A stretch of 64,000 bases of DNA from JBBILO01 sp037444855 (GTDB lineage Bacteria; Patescibacteriota; Microgenomatia; UBA1406; GWC2-37-13), in the NCBI GenBank assembly GCA_037444855.1, contig JBBILO010000002.1, positions 1-64,000 of the forward strand. Reading direction: 5' to 3'. Each line of letters begins with the position of its first letter. Position 1 is the first letter of the stretch. Made by a program: the position numbers and the translations under genes. Shown here in pieces: positions 17,046 to 25,567 of this stretch. The notes beneath the pieces are model-generated. The model saw only the letters and a program-made list of their open reading frames with translations, was not told the origin of the DNA and made no database searches.

Positions 17046-18908
17046 TTAGGTTTTAACTTTTGGACCAACGATTTTTTCAAATTCTTCTTGATCAAGGCTT
17101 TCTTTTTTCACTAGAACTTCACTCACTTTGTTAAGGAGGTCCTTTTGTTCGGTTAAAATTTTTTTAGCATTTTGATAAGCTTCATCTAAAATTTTTTTGA
17201 TTTCTTGATCAACTTTAGCCATCATCTCTTGGGAGATTGGGTTTTGATCAAGATAAGACTTTCCCCATTCGGTAACATCAAAAGTTGGTCCTAAATTGAT
17301 TGGACCAAGATCGCTCATCCCAAATTCAATCACCATTTGTCGAGCGATCTGAGTGGCTTGATCAAAATCGTTAGCGGCGCCGGTTGTGATTTCGTTAAAG
17401 ATAATTTCTTCAGCAGCGCGACCACCCATCATCACGGAAATTTTTTCCAAAAGATTAGTTTTTGTTTCATGAAGTTTATCTTTTGTTGGCGGAATAAGTG
17501 TAAAGCCAAGAGCCATTCCTCTGGAAACGATTGAGATACGATGAACCGGATCAGTATGAGGTAAGAAATGGGCGACAATGGCGTGGCCGGCTTCATGATA
17601 AGCGGTTAGCTTCTTATCGTAATCTGATTGTAATCTTTTTTTCTCTGGTCCCAATTTAACTTTTGTTGCTGCTTCTTCGATGTCTTCAAGAAAAATTTTG
17701 TTTTGATTTTTTCTTGCCGCTAAAATTGCTGCTTCATTAAGCATATTTTCTAGATCAGCACCAGAGAAACTAACGGTTCTTTTAGCAACCTTTTCCCAAT
17801 TTATTGATTTATCAAAAGGTTTTCCCTGAGCGTGAATTTTTATGATAGCTTTTCGACCTTCAAGGTCAGGATAATCAACAATAATTCGTCGATCAAATCT
17901 TCCTGGTCGAAGAAGAGCCGGGTCTAAAAGATCGCCACGGTTGGTGGCGGCGATAACGACCACTCTTTCAGTTGGTTCAAAACCATCCATTTCTACAAGG
18001 ATTTGATTTAAAGTTTGTTCTCTTTCATCGTGAGCGGGCATGATCCCAAAGCTTCTTGCTCGCCCAATGGCATCAATTTCATCAATAAAGATAATTGAGG
18101 GAGCATTTTTTTTCGCATTGGTAAAAAGATCACGGACACGAGCAGCACCAATCCCAACCAACATTTCCATAAACTCAGAACCAGCCATAGAAAAAAAGGG
18201 AACACCTGCTTCGCCGGCAACTGCTTTAGCTAAAAGTGTTTTTCCACAACCAGATGGACCAACCAAAAGAACCCCTTTTGGGGTACGAGCACCAACCTTT
18301 TTATATTTTTCCGGGTTTTTTAAGAAATCAACCACCTCTTCTAACTCTTTTTTTGCTTCATCAACACCGGCAACATCTTTAAAAGTAATTCTTGACATAT
18401 CTTTAGAAAATCTTTTAGCTCGGGATTGACCAAAGGAAAAAACAGAATCTTGAGCGCCTTTGGCCTGACGAAAAAGAAAAACAAAAAAAGCGATCATAAG
18501 AATGGTAGGGATCAGATTGGCAAGGAGATTTATTATCGCCCCTCCTGTTTGATTATCTTTGACGACGACTTCAAGCCGGCTTAAATTGATATTATTATCT
18601 TTTAAAGTTTTAATAAAACTCTCGCTTGGTTCTTTATAGCTCGTTGCCAATCGGTCACTGTTTTTGTAAAAAAGGATGATTCGATTATCGTATATTTCTA
18701 CTTTTTTGATTTTATCATTTTTAATTTCAGTGACCGCTTGGCTGATTGGAATTTCTGGAATGATCTTTTTTATTTCCGTATTAATAGATTTAAAAGCTTG
18801 ATAAAGAAAAAGAAAAATAAATAAAAGGATAAAAATATTCTTTAAATTAAAAAAATTTTCCCAAAAGCTATTGCGTCGTTTAATGTTTTTGAGATTTTTT
18901 CCGTTCAT
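17046..18908 (-). CDS. ftsH: FtsH ATP-dependent zinc metalloprotease
   Basis: A 620-residue membrane protease. Two membrane segments (about 24-40 and 125-147) flank a small extracytoplasmic domain. The AAA module has Walker A GPSGCGKT (217-224), Walker B IIFIDEID (272-279) and ATNRGDLLDPALLRPGRFDR. The zinc site is HEAGH (438-442). It degrades unfolded membrane proteins and regulators as a hexamer. Walker A departs from the usual GPPGTGKT but keeps GK(T/S), so it should bind ATP. Its start faces tsaC across a 36-bp divergent promoter region. Confidence 0.96.
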   Translation of the reverse strand: MNGKNLKNIKRRNSFWENFFNLKNIFILLFIFLFLYQAFKSINTEIKKIIPEIPISQAVTEIKNDKIKKVEIYDNRIILFYKNSDRLATSYKEPSESFIKTLKDNNINLSRLEVVVKDNQTGGAIINLLANLIPTILMIAFFVFLFRQAKGAQDSVFSFGQSRAKRFSKDMSRITFKDVAGVDEAKKELEEVVDFLKNPEKYKKVGARTPKGVLLVGPSGCGKTLLAKAVAGEAGVPFFSMAGSEFMEMLVGIGAARVRDLFTNAKKNAPSIIFIDEIDAIGRARSFGIMPAHDEREQTLNQILVEMDGFEPTERVVVIAATNRGDLLDPALLRPGRFDRRIIVDYPDLEGRKAIIKIHAQGKPFDKSINWEKVAKRTVSFSGADLENMLNEAAILAARKNQNKIFLEDIEEAATKVKLGPEKKRLQSDYDKKLTAYHEAGHAIVAHFLPHTDPVHRISIVSRGMALGFTLIPPTKDKLHETKTNLLEKISVMMGGRAAEEIIFNEITTGAANDFDQATQIARQMVIEFGMSDLGPINLGPTFDVTEWGKSYLDQNPISQEMMAKVDQEIKKILDEAYQNAKKILTEQKDLLNKVSEVLVKKESLDQEEFEKIVGPKVKT

Positions 18909-18914
18909 AAATTA

Positions 18915-18920
18915 ATTTTA
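18915..18920 (-). promoter_or_regulatory. Extended -10 element for ftsH, near-leaderless
   Basis: On the minus strand the sequence reads TGATAAAAT, an extended -10 (TGn plus TAAAAT). It ends 6 nt before the ftsH ATG (18906-18908). It lies back to back with the tsaC element in a 36-bp gap. Confidence 0.5.
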
Positions 18921-18931
18921 TCATAGTTTGG

Positions 18932-18937
18932 TAAAAT
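18932..18937 (+). promoter_or_regulatory. Extended -10 element for the tsaC-tsaE gene, near-leaderless
   Basis: TGGTAAAAT (TG at 18929-18930, TAAAAT at 18932-18937) ends 7 nt before the ATG at 18945. No good -35 is present, as is common for extended -10 promoters. No Shine-Dalgarno motif precedes the start. Confidence 0.5.
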
Positions 18938-18944
18938 AGTTTTC

Positions 18945-20006
18945 ATGAAAATTATTAATCAATTGGAATTAAAGAGGATAATTGAAGTTTTAAAAAAAGG
19001 TGGTTTGGTCGTTTTTCCTTCCGATACGGTTTATGGAGCGCTTGTTGATGCCACTAATAAAAAAGCGGTTACTAAATTACTTCAATTTAAAAATCGTCCT
19101 CCAGGAAAACCAATTTCAGTTTTTGTTGCTAATTTGAAAATGGCTGAATTTTATATTACTATAAATGATAATCAAAGAGATATTTTAACCAAATTATTCC
19201 CAGGACCATTTACAGCTGTTTTACCATCAAAGCACCGGACTGATCGACGTTTGGAATCAGAAAAAGGAACTTTGGGTATTCGTCTGCCCTTATATGATCC
19301 AATTCTTCGGTTAGTAGATCAGTACAGAAAACCAATAACCGCTACATCTGCAAATCTTGGTGGCTATCCACCTCATTATTCAATTGATAGCTTGCTAAAA
19401 CAGCTTCCTAAAAAAAAACAAGAGATGATCGACTTAATTCTTGATTTAGGCAAGCTCCCTCATAATAAACCATCAACAGTAGTTGATTTGTCAGAAGAAA
19501 AAATAAAAATTCTTCGCCATGGTGATTTAAATTTTAAAGACACGAAAACGTGGATATCATCATCGCCTAGTGAGACAAAAAAAATCGCTCAATACCTCTT
19601 AAATAAAAATCTTTTTGTCTGTCAATCAAAACCGTTAATTTTTATTATTGAAGGTGATTTGGGAGTGGGAAAAACGATTTTTGTTAAAGGGTTGGGCAAA
19701 GCTTTAGCAATAGAAAAGATTGTCTCACCGAGTTTTGTTATTTTTTATGAGTATAAAATTAGCAATCATTCCATGGCTAAAAGATTGATTCACATCGATC
19801 TTTTTAACATCAGCCATCAAGAAGAATTCTCCCCTTTGAGCGTCGATTCTCTATTAGAATCTGGTAACATTATTGCGGTTGAGTGGGGAGAAAAAATTGG
19901 GGAAATTTTTGAGCTGTTAAAAGAAAAGGGTAAGGTTATTTATCTTCAAATGCAATATCAAGAAAAAATTAGTACGAGAAAGATAATAGTTAATGAAGTG
20001 ATATGA
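18945..20006 (+). CDS. TsaC-TsaE fusion: threonylcarbamoyl-AMP synthase plus t6A ATPase subunit
   Basis: A 353-residue fusion of two t6A tRNA-modification proteins. Residues 1-195 are a TsaC/YrdC domain: GGLVVFPSDTVYGAL, FKNRPPGKPISVF, FPGPFTAVL and the TSAN loop (134-137). They would make threonylcarbamoyl-AMP from threonine, bicarbonate and ATP. Residues about 205-353 are a TsaE P-loop domain: GDLGVGKT (237-244), SPSF (261-264), HIDLFNI (283-289) and VEWGEK (312-317). TsaE normally drives the TsaB-TsaD complex. The stop overlaps the tsaD start by 4 nt. No frameshift or internal start is needed to explain the join. TsaB is not in the window. Confidence 0.93.
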   Translation: MKIINQLELKRIIEVLKKGGLVVFPSDTVYGALVDATNKKAVTKLLQFKNRPPGKPISVFVANLKMAEFYITINDNQRDILTKLFPGPFTAVLPSKHRTDRRLESEKGTLGIRLPLYDPILRLVDQYRKPITATSANLGGYPPHYSIDSLLKQLPKKKQEMIDLILDLGKLPHNKPSTVVDLSEEKIKILRHGDLNFKDTKTWISSSPSETKKIAQYLLNKNLFVCQSKPLIFIIEGDLGVGKTIFVKGLGKALAIEKIVSPSFVIFYEYKISNHSMAKRLIHIDLFNISHQEEFSPLSVDSLLESGNIIAVEWGEKIGEIFELLKEKGKVIYLQMQYQEKISTRKIIVNEVI

Positions 20007-21019
20007 AAATTTTGGCCATAGAGACCTCATGCGATGAAACCGCGGTCGCAATCGTTGAAGGACGAAGAGTTTTGGCTAACGAGATTTATTCTCAAATTCT
20101 TCTCCATCAAAAATGGGGTGGGGTAGTGCCAACCATTGCTAAAAGAGCTCATCAAGAAAAAATTGATTTTTTAATTAATAAAGTGTTAAGGAAAATTTCC
20201 ATCGATCAAATTGAAGCCATTGCCGTAACCCAAGGTCCAGGATTAGCGCCAGCGCTTGAGGTGGGAATAAAAAAAGCCAAAGAACTCATTTGGCGGTTCA
20301 AAAAAAAATTAATCGTTATCAATCATTTAGAAGGGCATATCTACTCTCCATTTGTCCAAAACTCAAAAGGTAATCCAAAAATTGAATTTGATTTTCCTTA
20401 TTTAGTTCTCATAGTTTCTGGCGGCCATACAACCTTGGTGATCTTTAAAGATCATCTTCAGTACCAAGTTTTAGGAGAAACCATCGATGATGCTGCCGGT
20501 GAGGCGCTTGATAAAGCGGCGAAACTTCTAGGATTGGGTTATCCTGGAGGTTCGGTAATTGAAAGATTATCGAAAGAAGTTAATAATCAAGATTTTTTTC
20601 ACTTTCCAAGACCAATGTTAAAGAGGAAAACTTTAGATTTCTCTTTTTCAGGTTTAAAAACTGCTTTTTTTTACTTTTTGCGAAATAATAAAGAGAAAAA
20701 AAACGATCTTTATTCTTTAGCTAGCTCATTTCAGGAAGCGGTTTTTGAGACTTTAATTAAAAAAACTGAGTTAGCAATAAAAAAAACTCAGATAAGAAAG
20801 ATTTGTTTAGTGGGGGGGGTTTCGGCTAATTTATATCTAAGAAAGAAGATGAGAGAATTGGTGAGAAAACACCAGGGCAGGATTTATTTTCCATCCTTTC
20901 GTTATCTCACCGGCGATAATGCGGCGATGATTGGAGTGGTTGCTTCATATAAGGCAAAAAAAGGGCTTTTTGTTTCTGATATTGATAAAGTTGATCGATT
21001 ACCAAGAATGTCATTATGA
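20003..21019 (+). CDS. tsaD: tRNA N6-adenosine threonylcarbamoyltransferase TsaD
   Basis: A 338-residue ASKHA-fold enzyme of normal length. It opens ILAIETSCDETAVAIVEG. The metal-binding histidines lie in KRAHQEK (near 49) and NHLEGHIYSP (near 110). LVSGGHTTLV, GEALDKAAKLLGLGYPGG, DFSFSGLKTAFF and VGGVSANLYLR follow. It transfers the threonylcarbamoyl group to A37 of ANN-decoding tRNAs. It overlaps the TsaC-TsaE fusion by 4 nt and the RNase H-like gene by 4 nt, so the t6A enzymes are translationally coupled. Confidence 0.97.
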   Translation: MKILAIETSCDETAVAIVEGRRVLANEIYSQILLHQKWGGVVPTIAKRAHQEKIDFLINKVLRKISIDQIEAIAVTQGPGLAPALEVGIKKAKELIWRFKKKLIVINHLEGHIYSPFVQNSKGNPKIEFDFPYLVLIVSGGHTTLVIFKDHLQYQVLGETIDDAAGEALDKAAKLLGLGYPGGSVIERLSKEVNNQDFFHFPRPMLKRKTLDFSFSGLKTAFFYFLRNNKEKKNDLYSLASSFQEAVFETLIKKTELAIKKTQIRKICLVGGVSANLYLRKKMRELVRKHQGRIYFPSFRYLTGDNAAMIGVVASYKAKKGLFVSDIDKVDRLPRMSL

Positions 21020-21447
21020 CAACAAAAGTTGTTGTTGATGCAACTTGCCAAATAAAAAACGCTCATCTTAAGGGGAGAACTACAAAAGGAGAATCGGCAT
21101 GTGGGGTGTTAGTTATCGATGAAAAGGGAAAAGAATATCAATATAGTCGCTATTTAGGCGAGATGACCGTGCCTGAAGCCGAGTTTAATGGGTTGATTTT
21201 TGCCTTAGAGCAGGTTTCTGAATTAACGAATGACCGAATTGAAGTTTTTATGGATAGTCAACTAGTCATTCGATGGTTGACTGGTGAATATCGAATAAAA
21301 AAATCTCATATCAAACCGTTATTTACCAAAGTCAAGGGATTAGAAAAGCGATTTAAAAAGGTGAGTTATTTTCATCATTCACGAGAAACAGAGTTTGGAA
21401 GGAGGGTTGATTGGTTGGCCAGAAGACAATTGTTTAAATATTTCTAG
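21016..21447 (+). CDS. RNase HI-like protein
   Basis: A 143-residue RNase H-fold protein. Catalytic acidic residues are visible in order: Asp in VVVDATC (8), Glu in PEAEFNGL (near 57), Asp in VFMDSQLV (near 80) and Asp in RRVDWLARR (near 135). Family members cut the RNA strand of RNA-DNA hybrids; some short ones are reverse-transcriptase-like RNase H proteins of unclear role. The start overlaps tsaD by 4 nt, making it the third gene of the t6A operon, although no functional link is known to me. Confidence 0.85.
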   Translation: MTTKVVVDATCQIKNAHLKGRTTKGESACGVLVIDEKGKEYQYSRYLGEMTVPEAEFNGLIFALEQVSELTNDRIEVFMDSQLVIRWLTGEYRIKKSHIKPLFTKVKGLEKRFKKVSYFHHSRETEFGRRVDWLARRQLFKYF

Positions 21448-21460
21448 TCTCATTTTAACT

Positions 21461-21631
21461 GATACTCAGATTCGCAAGACAGTTTTTAATTTTTAATTGC
21501 AATTTTTTCCTTAGATACTAGACAAAAAGAACCAGACAATCTTACTTTGGTTATTTTGAACTTTCGAATTTGTTACTCGAATCGATTTGCAGGTTCAAAG
21601 AGCTTTGAGTAACAGGAGAGGAATGAGTATC
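21461..21631. repeat. Nested inverted repeats between convergent genes
   Basis: GATACTCA at 21461-21468 has a perfect inverted partner TGAGTATC at 21624-21631. Inside, GTTACTC at 21572-21578 pairs with GAGTAAC at 21607-21613. The gap separates the convergent RNase H-like and mltG genes, so the structure may serve as a two-way terminator, although it lacks a classic GC stem with a U-tract. Confidence 0.35.
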
Positions 21632-21671
21632 TTAAATTTTTTATTATTTCGTTAAACTTAGATGTTAGAAG

Positions 21672-22640
21672 TTATTTGTTAAGATATTTTTCGATATTAC
21701 GATTGTGTTCTTCTAATGTTACCGCAAAATGCATCCGTCCTGTTTTATCAGAAAGGTAAAACCAATTAGCGGTATTCAAATCAGCTTCAACAACCGCAAT
21801 AATCGAAGCGAGTCCAGGATTACAAATCGGTGTTGGTGGTAATCCTAAATTCTTATAGGTGTTGTAAGGTGAATTGATTTCCAAATCATCCTGAGTCAAC
21901 CTTTTTTTCCACCAGGTTTTTTCTTTAGCTTGATAACCTAATGCATATTGAATTGTTGCATCAACCTGAAGAGGCCAATCGTTTTTTAATCTTTTTAATA
22001 AAATGCTTGCTACTTCTTTTCTGTCTTGATCAAATTTCGCCTCTCTCTCAACTAAAGAAGCGAGAATTAAGACTTGCTCCTCATTTAAATTTAATCTCTT
22101 TTTTGCTTTCTTTCTTAATGACTGATTAAATTTCCTGTTAAAATTGTCTGTCATAATCTTAATTATCATTTGAGCATCGGCGTTTTTTGGAAAAAGGTAA
22201 GTATCTGGAAAAAGATAACCTTCTTTTGCATATTTAACAAACTCTATCTCAGGAATATTAAAATTTTTCGCAATAACGTTGGCTATCTCTTCCCTTCTCA
22301 ACCCCTCAATAATGGTTACCCAAATATCAAGTGTCCCATGCGTTAATGTTTTAGCAATCTCTTCGGCACTCATTGAAGGAGAAAGACGGAAATCACCGGC
22401 TTGAATTTTTTTTTCTATCCCCATTTTTTTAACAAGAAGAAAAAAAACCAGTCGACTTCTTATCAAATCTTCTTTATATAACCTCTTAACAATCGAGTTT
22501 AAACCTTCTCCTTTTTGAATAACAAATATTTTAGTTGAATTATCTTTTTTATTAACAGGCATCGATCCTTCTTTGTAATAAAACCATCCAAAAATTAAAA
22601 GAGGAAAGAAAATTAAGAGAAAAACTAAATTTTTTTTCAT
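21672..22640 (-). CDS. mltG: Endolytic murein transglycosylase MltG
   Basis: A 322-residue YceG-like protein with one N-terminal membrane anchor (about 4-23). A LysM-like segment follows (FVIQKGEGLNSIVKRLYKE). The catalytic domain has GYLFPDTYLFPKN, ASLVEREAKFDQDR with the conserved Glu near 198, VDATIQYALGY, and SPYNTYKNLGLPPTPICNPG. It cleaves nascent glycan strands at the membrane and so ends their elongation. It overlaps the upstream phosphorylase gene by 4 nt. Confidence 0.95.
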   Translation of the reverse strand: MKKNLVFLLIFFPLLIFGWFYYKEGSMPVNKKDNSTKIFVIQKGEGLNSIVKRLYKEDLIRSRLVFFLLVKKMGIEKKIQAGDFRLSPSMSAEEIAKTLTHGTLDIWVTIIEGLRREEIANVIAKNFNIPEIEFVKYAKEGYLFPDTYLFPKNADAQMIIKIMTDNFNRKFNQSLRKKAKKRLNLNEEQVLILASLVEREAKFDQDRKEVASILLKRLKNDWPLQVDATIQYALGYQAKEKTWWKKRLTQDDLEINSPYNTYKNLGLPPTPICNPGLASIIAVVEADLNTANWFYLSDKTGRMHFAVTLEEHNRNIEKYLNK

Positions 22641-23890
22641 GATAAATCTATCTGATAGATAGGAAAAATTTTTAACATCTCTTTCGCCTGCTTTAAATAG
22701 TTTTGATCCTTCGAATAAAAAATCATCACTGGTTCATTTTTATCGACCATATCACCTATCTTTTTGTATAGATAAACTCCAGAAGTTTTATTCTGTGGTG
22801 CGCCTAATATTTTGGCAATCGAACTTAAATAATACAAATTAATCTTTTTTACCCGCCCTTTTTCTTTGCTTTTTATTTCTTCTTTAATATTGCTTAATGT
22901 TATTTTATCACTTTCTATCATCGGATTACCTCCTTGAGCAGAAATAATCTCTTTAAACTTTTTTAGAGCTTTTTTTGATTGAAGAATGTTTTTAGCCAAA
23001 GAATAACCATCAATTGTTTTGCCTAATTTTTTGTAACAAAGTGAAATTAGATCACCAGCTAACTTCAAAGATTTTTCTTCCAAGGCCAGTGGCCGATCTT
23101 TTTTCTGCTCAAGAACCGATAAAACATCTCTTGCTTCCAAAGCTGGACCAATTCCATTTCCTGCTGGTTGAGAGCCTAAATCGATATGTCCAATAATCTC
23201 AATATTAAACTTTTTCCCTAATCTAACAAATTTTGCTAATACAAATTCTGCTTCCTTCCTTTTTTTTATCTTTAAATTTGGTCCATAAGGAATATCCAAA
23301 ATTAAACAATTTGAACCAATCGCTACCTTTTTGGCCAGAATTGAGATAATAATCTTATCAAATGATTCAAACATAATTTCTTTTTCTACTCTGATGATAA
23401 TATCATCTGCTGGGGCTATTCTCATTTGTCCATTCCAAACAAGACAACCACCTGTTTCTTCAACGATTTCTTTTACCTTATCTAAGGTTAAGTCTACAGG
23501 AGCTAAAACTTCCATCACATCAGCTGTTCCTCCTGGGGTGGTGATTGCCCGAGAAGAAATTTTAGGGATTTTAAATCCGGCGGCGGCGACAATTGAAACA
23601 ACAATTGGACTGGTTCTTTTTCCAGGAACCCCACCAGTTGAGTGTTTATCAGCAACAATCCCTTTAAATTTTAATTGGTTGCCAGTTTTCACCATCGATT
23701 TAATTAAGCAAAATAACTCCCTATTACTAAAACCGCTTCGAAATGATGCCGCCGTAAAATAGGCAATCAGCACATCGCTTAGTTGCTTTTTTGAAATAAG
23801 ATCAATAATATAAAAAATTTCATTTTGATTTAATTCTTTTCCTAAGAGTTTTTTTTGAATAATTTTTTGAGCCAGAATCAAATTATTCAT
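22637..23890 (-). CDS. AMP phosphorylase/thymidine phosphorylase family enzyme
   Basis: A 417-residue nucleoside or nucleotide phosphorylase. DKHSTGGVPGKRTSP is the phosphate-binding motif, and ISSRAITTPGGTADVMEVL and PADDIIIRVEKEI follow. These blocks are closer, from memory, to the archaeal-type AMP phosphorylase group than to E. coli DeoA (which reads STGGVGD and GGTLDK). It lacks the extra N-terminal domain of about 80 residues found in archaeal AMP phosphorylases. In CPR bacteria such enzymes can feed ribose-1,5-bisphosphate to an isomerase and RuBisCO. I chose the ATG at 23888-23890 over a TTG 18 nt upstream. The gene overlaps the murJ end by 8 nt. Confidence 0.85.
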   Translation of the reverse strand: MNNLILAQKIIQKKLLGKELNQNEIFYIIDLISKKQLSDVLIAYFTAASFRSGFSNRELFCLIKSMVKTGNQLKFKGIVADKHSTGGVPGKRTSPIVVSIVAAAGFKIPKISSRAITTPGGTADVMEVLAPVDLTLDKVKEIVEETGGCLVWNGQMRIAPADDIIIRVEKEIMFESFDKIIISILAKKVAIGSNCLILDIPYGPNLKIKKRKEAEFVLAKFVRLGKKFNIEIIGHIDLGSQPAGNGIGPALEARDVLSVLEQKKDRPLALEEKSLKLAGDLISLCYKKLGKTIDGYSLAKNILQSKKALKKFKEIISAQGGNPMIESDKITLSNIKEEIKSKEKGRVKKINLYYLSSIAKILGAPQNKTSGVYLYKKIGDMVDKNEPVMIFYSKDQNYLKQAKEMLKIFPIYQIDLS

Positions 23891-25511
23891 AAGTGGTATA
23901 AGATTCAATAATTTGTTTTTTCATCTCGTTTAACTTGTTGATTAATTTTAACAAAAGATTAATTTGCTTGATGCCAAATATAAAAGAGAAAAAAACATAT
24001 GATCCAAAAAATATTACTCCAGTAATCGCTAAAAGAAAAAAAATATTAATTGTCCTGCTCGTATCAAAAATTAATTTATCGAAAATTTTTAAAAAAGTAA
24101 AAGCAATTATGGCTGAAAAAAGATTAATTAAAAATATCTTTACCAGATCAACTGTTGGGAAAGATAAGGAAAAAAGACTGTTTTTTTTATTTAAAAAGTA
24201 AAGCAAAATAACTACTTGAGTGATTATGCTCATTGAAAAAGAAACAGCTAAACTCCAGATTGGCATTTTAAGATACACCACTAGAAAAACACTTAATAAA
24301 GTATTTTGCAAGATACCCAATATGCTTACTAAGAAAGGAGTTTTTGTATCAAGAAAAGCGTAAAAAGAACGAATAATTAAATAATAACAACTATGGAAAG
24401 GGATTGATAACGCAAAAACAGAAAGGGTAGTGGCGGTGTCGACTGTTGCTTGCCAATCAAATTTTTGACCACCAAAAAATAATCTTACCAGAGGAGTTCT
24501 CGCAAAAATAAAGAATGTGGCTACTGGTAAAGTGAGATAGACAATATTAATTAAAGACTGAATAATTAGTGCCTTAAATTCTCCAACTTTGTTTTGATGA
24601 TAAAGCTCAGACAAATAAGGAAAAGAAGCTTGACCTAAAGCAACACCGATTAAGGAAACAGGCAATAATTGTAAATGTTGAGCGAAGTAAAAAATTGTAT
24701 AACTTCCGGCGCCAAGTAAAGTTGATAAGGATAGATCAATAGTGGCATCAATTTGACTGACAATAATTGTAAAAATGCGAGGAATTGAGGTTTTAATGAA
24801 TTCGATTAATCCCTGGCTTTTTTTAATAATTAATCGATAATCAAATTTAGTCGTAAAGATTATCCAAATTTGAGAAAACAAAAACAAAAAACTACCAACA
24901 ATCGTTCCTATAACTGGACTTAACAAATGGTATTCATGTGCAAAAAAGATAGTAAAAATAATGATAACGACGTTGTAAATTATTGGTGCTAAAGTGGTAA
25001 GAAGAAAAAATTTATTGGCTTGAGCAATAGAAATAAGAATATTCCCAAGAATTAAAAACGGCAGTTGACCGGCCAAGAAAAGTCGGGTAAAAAAAATTGT
25101 TTGACTCATCTCATTTGGGTTGAATCCTGGTGTAATAATATAAATTATGATTGGAGCAAATAAATAGTTAATAACGACAAAAAATATTAACAATAATAAA
25201 ACTAAATTAGTTATTGAGGATATAATTTCATTCAGCTCTTTTTGATTACTTTTATATTTTAAGTAGATCGGGATTAGGCTAGAAGTTATTGAGCCAGTAA
25301 TTAGAAGTTCAAAAATTAAATCGGGGATTCTAAAGGAGGCAAAAAAAATATCTAGTTCCTGTTTAGAAAAATAACTGGCAAAAATTCTATATCTTAAAAA
25401 ACCAAAAATCCTTGAGGTCAAAATCATTAAAAAAACGACTAAGGCAGAGGCATAAATATTTTTTTGTTGACTAAAAAGGAATCTATTAGCTTTTTCAATA
25501 AATTTATTCAT
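23883..25511 (-). CDS. murJ: Lipid II flippase MurJ (MviN)
   Basis: A 542-residue protein with about 14 hydrophobic segments, the MVIN/MOP-superfamily layout. Its N-terminal conserved region reads SRIFGFLRYRIFASYFSKQ, followed by FRIPDLIFELLITGSITSSLIPIY. Charged residues inside the membrane region (for example RSFYAFLDTKTPF near 375) fit the transport cavity. It moves lipid-linked peptidoglycan precursor across the membrane. Its start lies 41 bp from mraZ on the opposite strand, so murJ and the dcw cluster share a control region. Confidence 0.93.
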   Translation of the reverse strand: MNKFIEKANRFLFSQQKNIYASALVVFLMILTSRIFGFLRYRIFASYFSKQELDIFFASFRIPDLIFELLITGSITSSLIPIYLKYKSNQKELNEIISSITNLVLLLLIFFVVINYLFAPIIIYIITPGFNPNEMSQTIFFTRLFLAGQLPFLILGNILISIAQANKFFLLTTLAPIIYNVVIIIFTIFFAHEYHLLSPVIGTIVGSFLFLFSQIWIIFTTKFDYRLIIKKSQGLIEFIKTSIPRIFTIIVSQIDATIDLSLSTLLGAGSYTIFYFAQHLQLLPVSLIGVALGQASFPYLSELYHQNKVGEFKALIIQSLINIVYLTLPVATFFIFARTPLVRLFFGGQKFDWQATVDTATTLSVFALSIPFHSCYYLIIRSFYAFLDTKTPFLVSILGILQNTLLSVFLVVYLKMPIWSLAVSFSMSIITQVVILLYFLNKKNSLFSLSFPTVDLVKIFLINLFSAIIAFTFLKIFDKLIFDTSRTINIFFLLAITGVIFFGSYVFFSFIFGIKQINLLLKLINKLNEMKKQIIESYTTYE

Positions 25512-25515
25512 CCTA

Positions 25516-25544
25516 TTGACAAATTAACTTTTTTGGCATTTAAT
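25516..25544 (+). promoter_or_regulatory. Predicted mraZ (dcw cluster) promoter, leaderless
   Basis: A consensus -35 TTGACA (25516-25521), a 17-bp spacer and TTTAAT (25539-25544). The predicted start of transcription, near 25551, is within about 2 nt of the mraZ ATG at 25553. This is the best promoter match I found in the window. Confidence 0.75.
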
Positions 25545-25567
25545 GGTATTATATGGTGTTTTATGGT
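25534..25567 (+). promoter_or_regulatory. MraZ operator: four TGG boxes at exact 10-bp spacing
   Basis: TGGC at 25534 and TGGT at 25544, 25554 and 25564 recur with exactly one helical turn between them. The last three share ATGGTR. MraZ proteins are known to bind short direct repeats with 10-bp period upstream of their own gene. Here the array covers the -10 box, the predicted start site and the first codons of mraZ, a layout suited to tight autorepression of the cluster. Confidence 0.7.

Noticed and set aside
18040..18429. 129-codon plus-strand frame inside ftsH
   Set aside because: It lies fully antisense to the conserved FtsH AAA domain, whose protein motifs are intact; the frame is a shadow.
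23331..23762. 143-codon plus-strand frame inside the phosphorylase gene
   Set aside because: Antisense to the conserved phosphorylase core; no independent domain or start signal.
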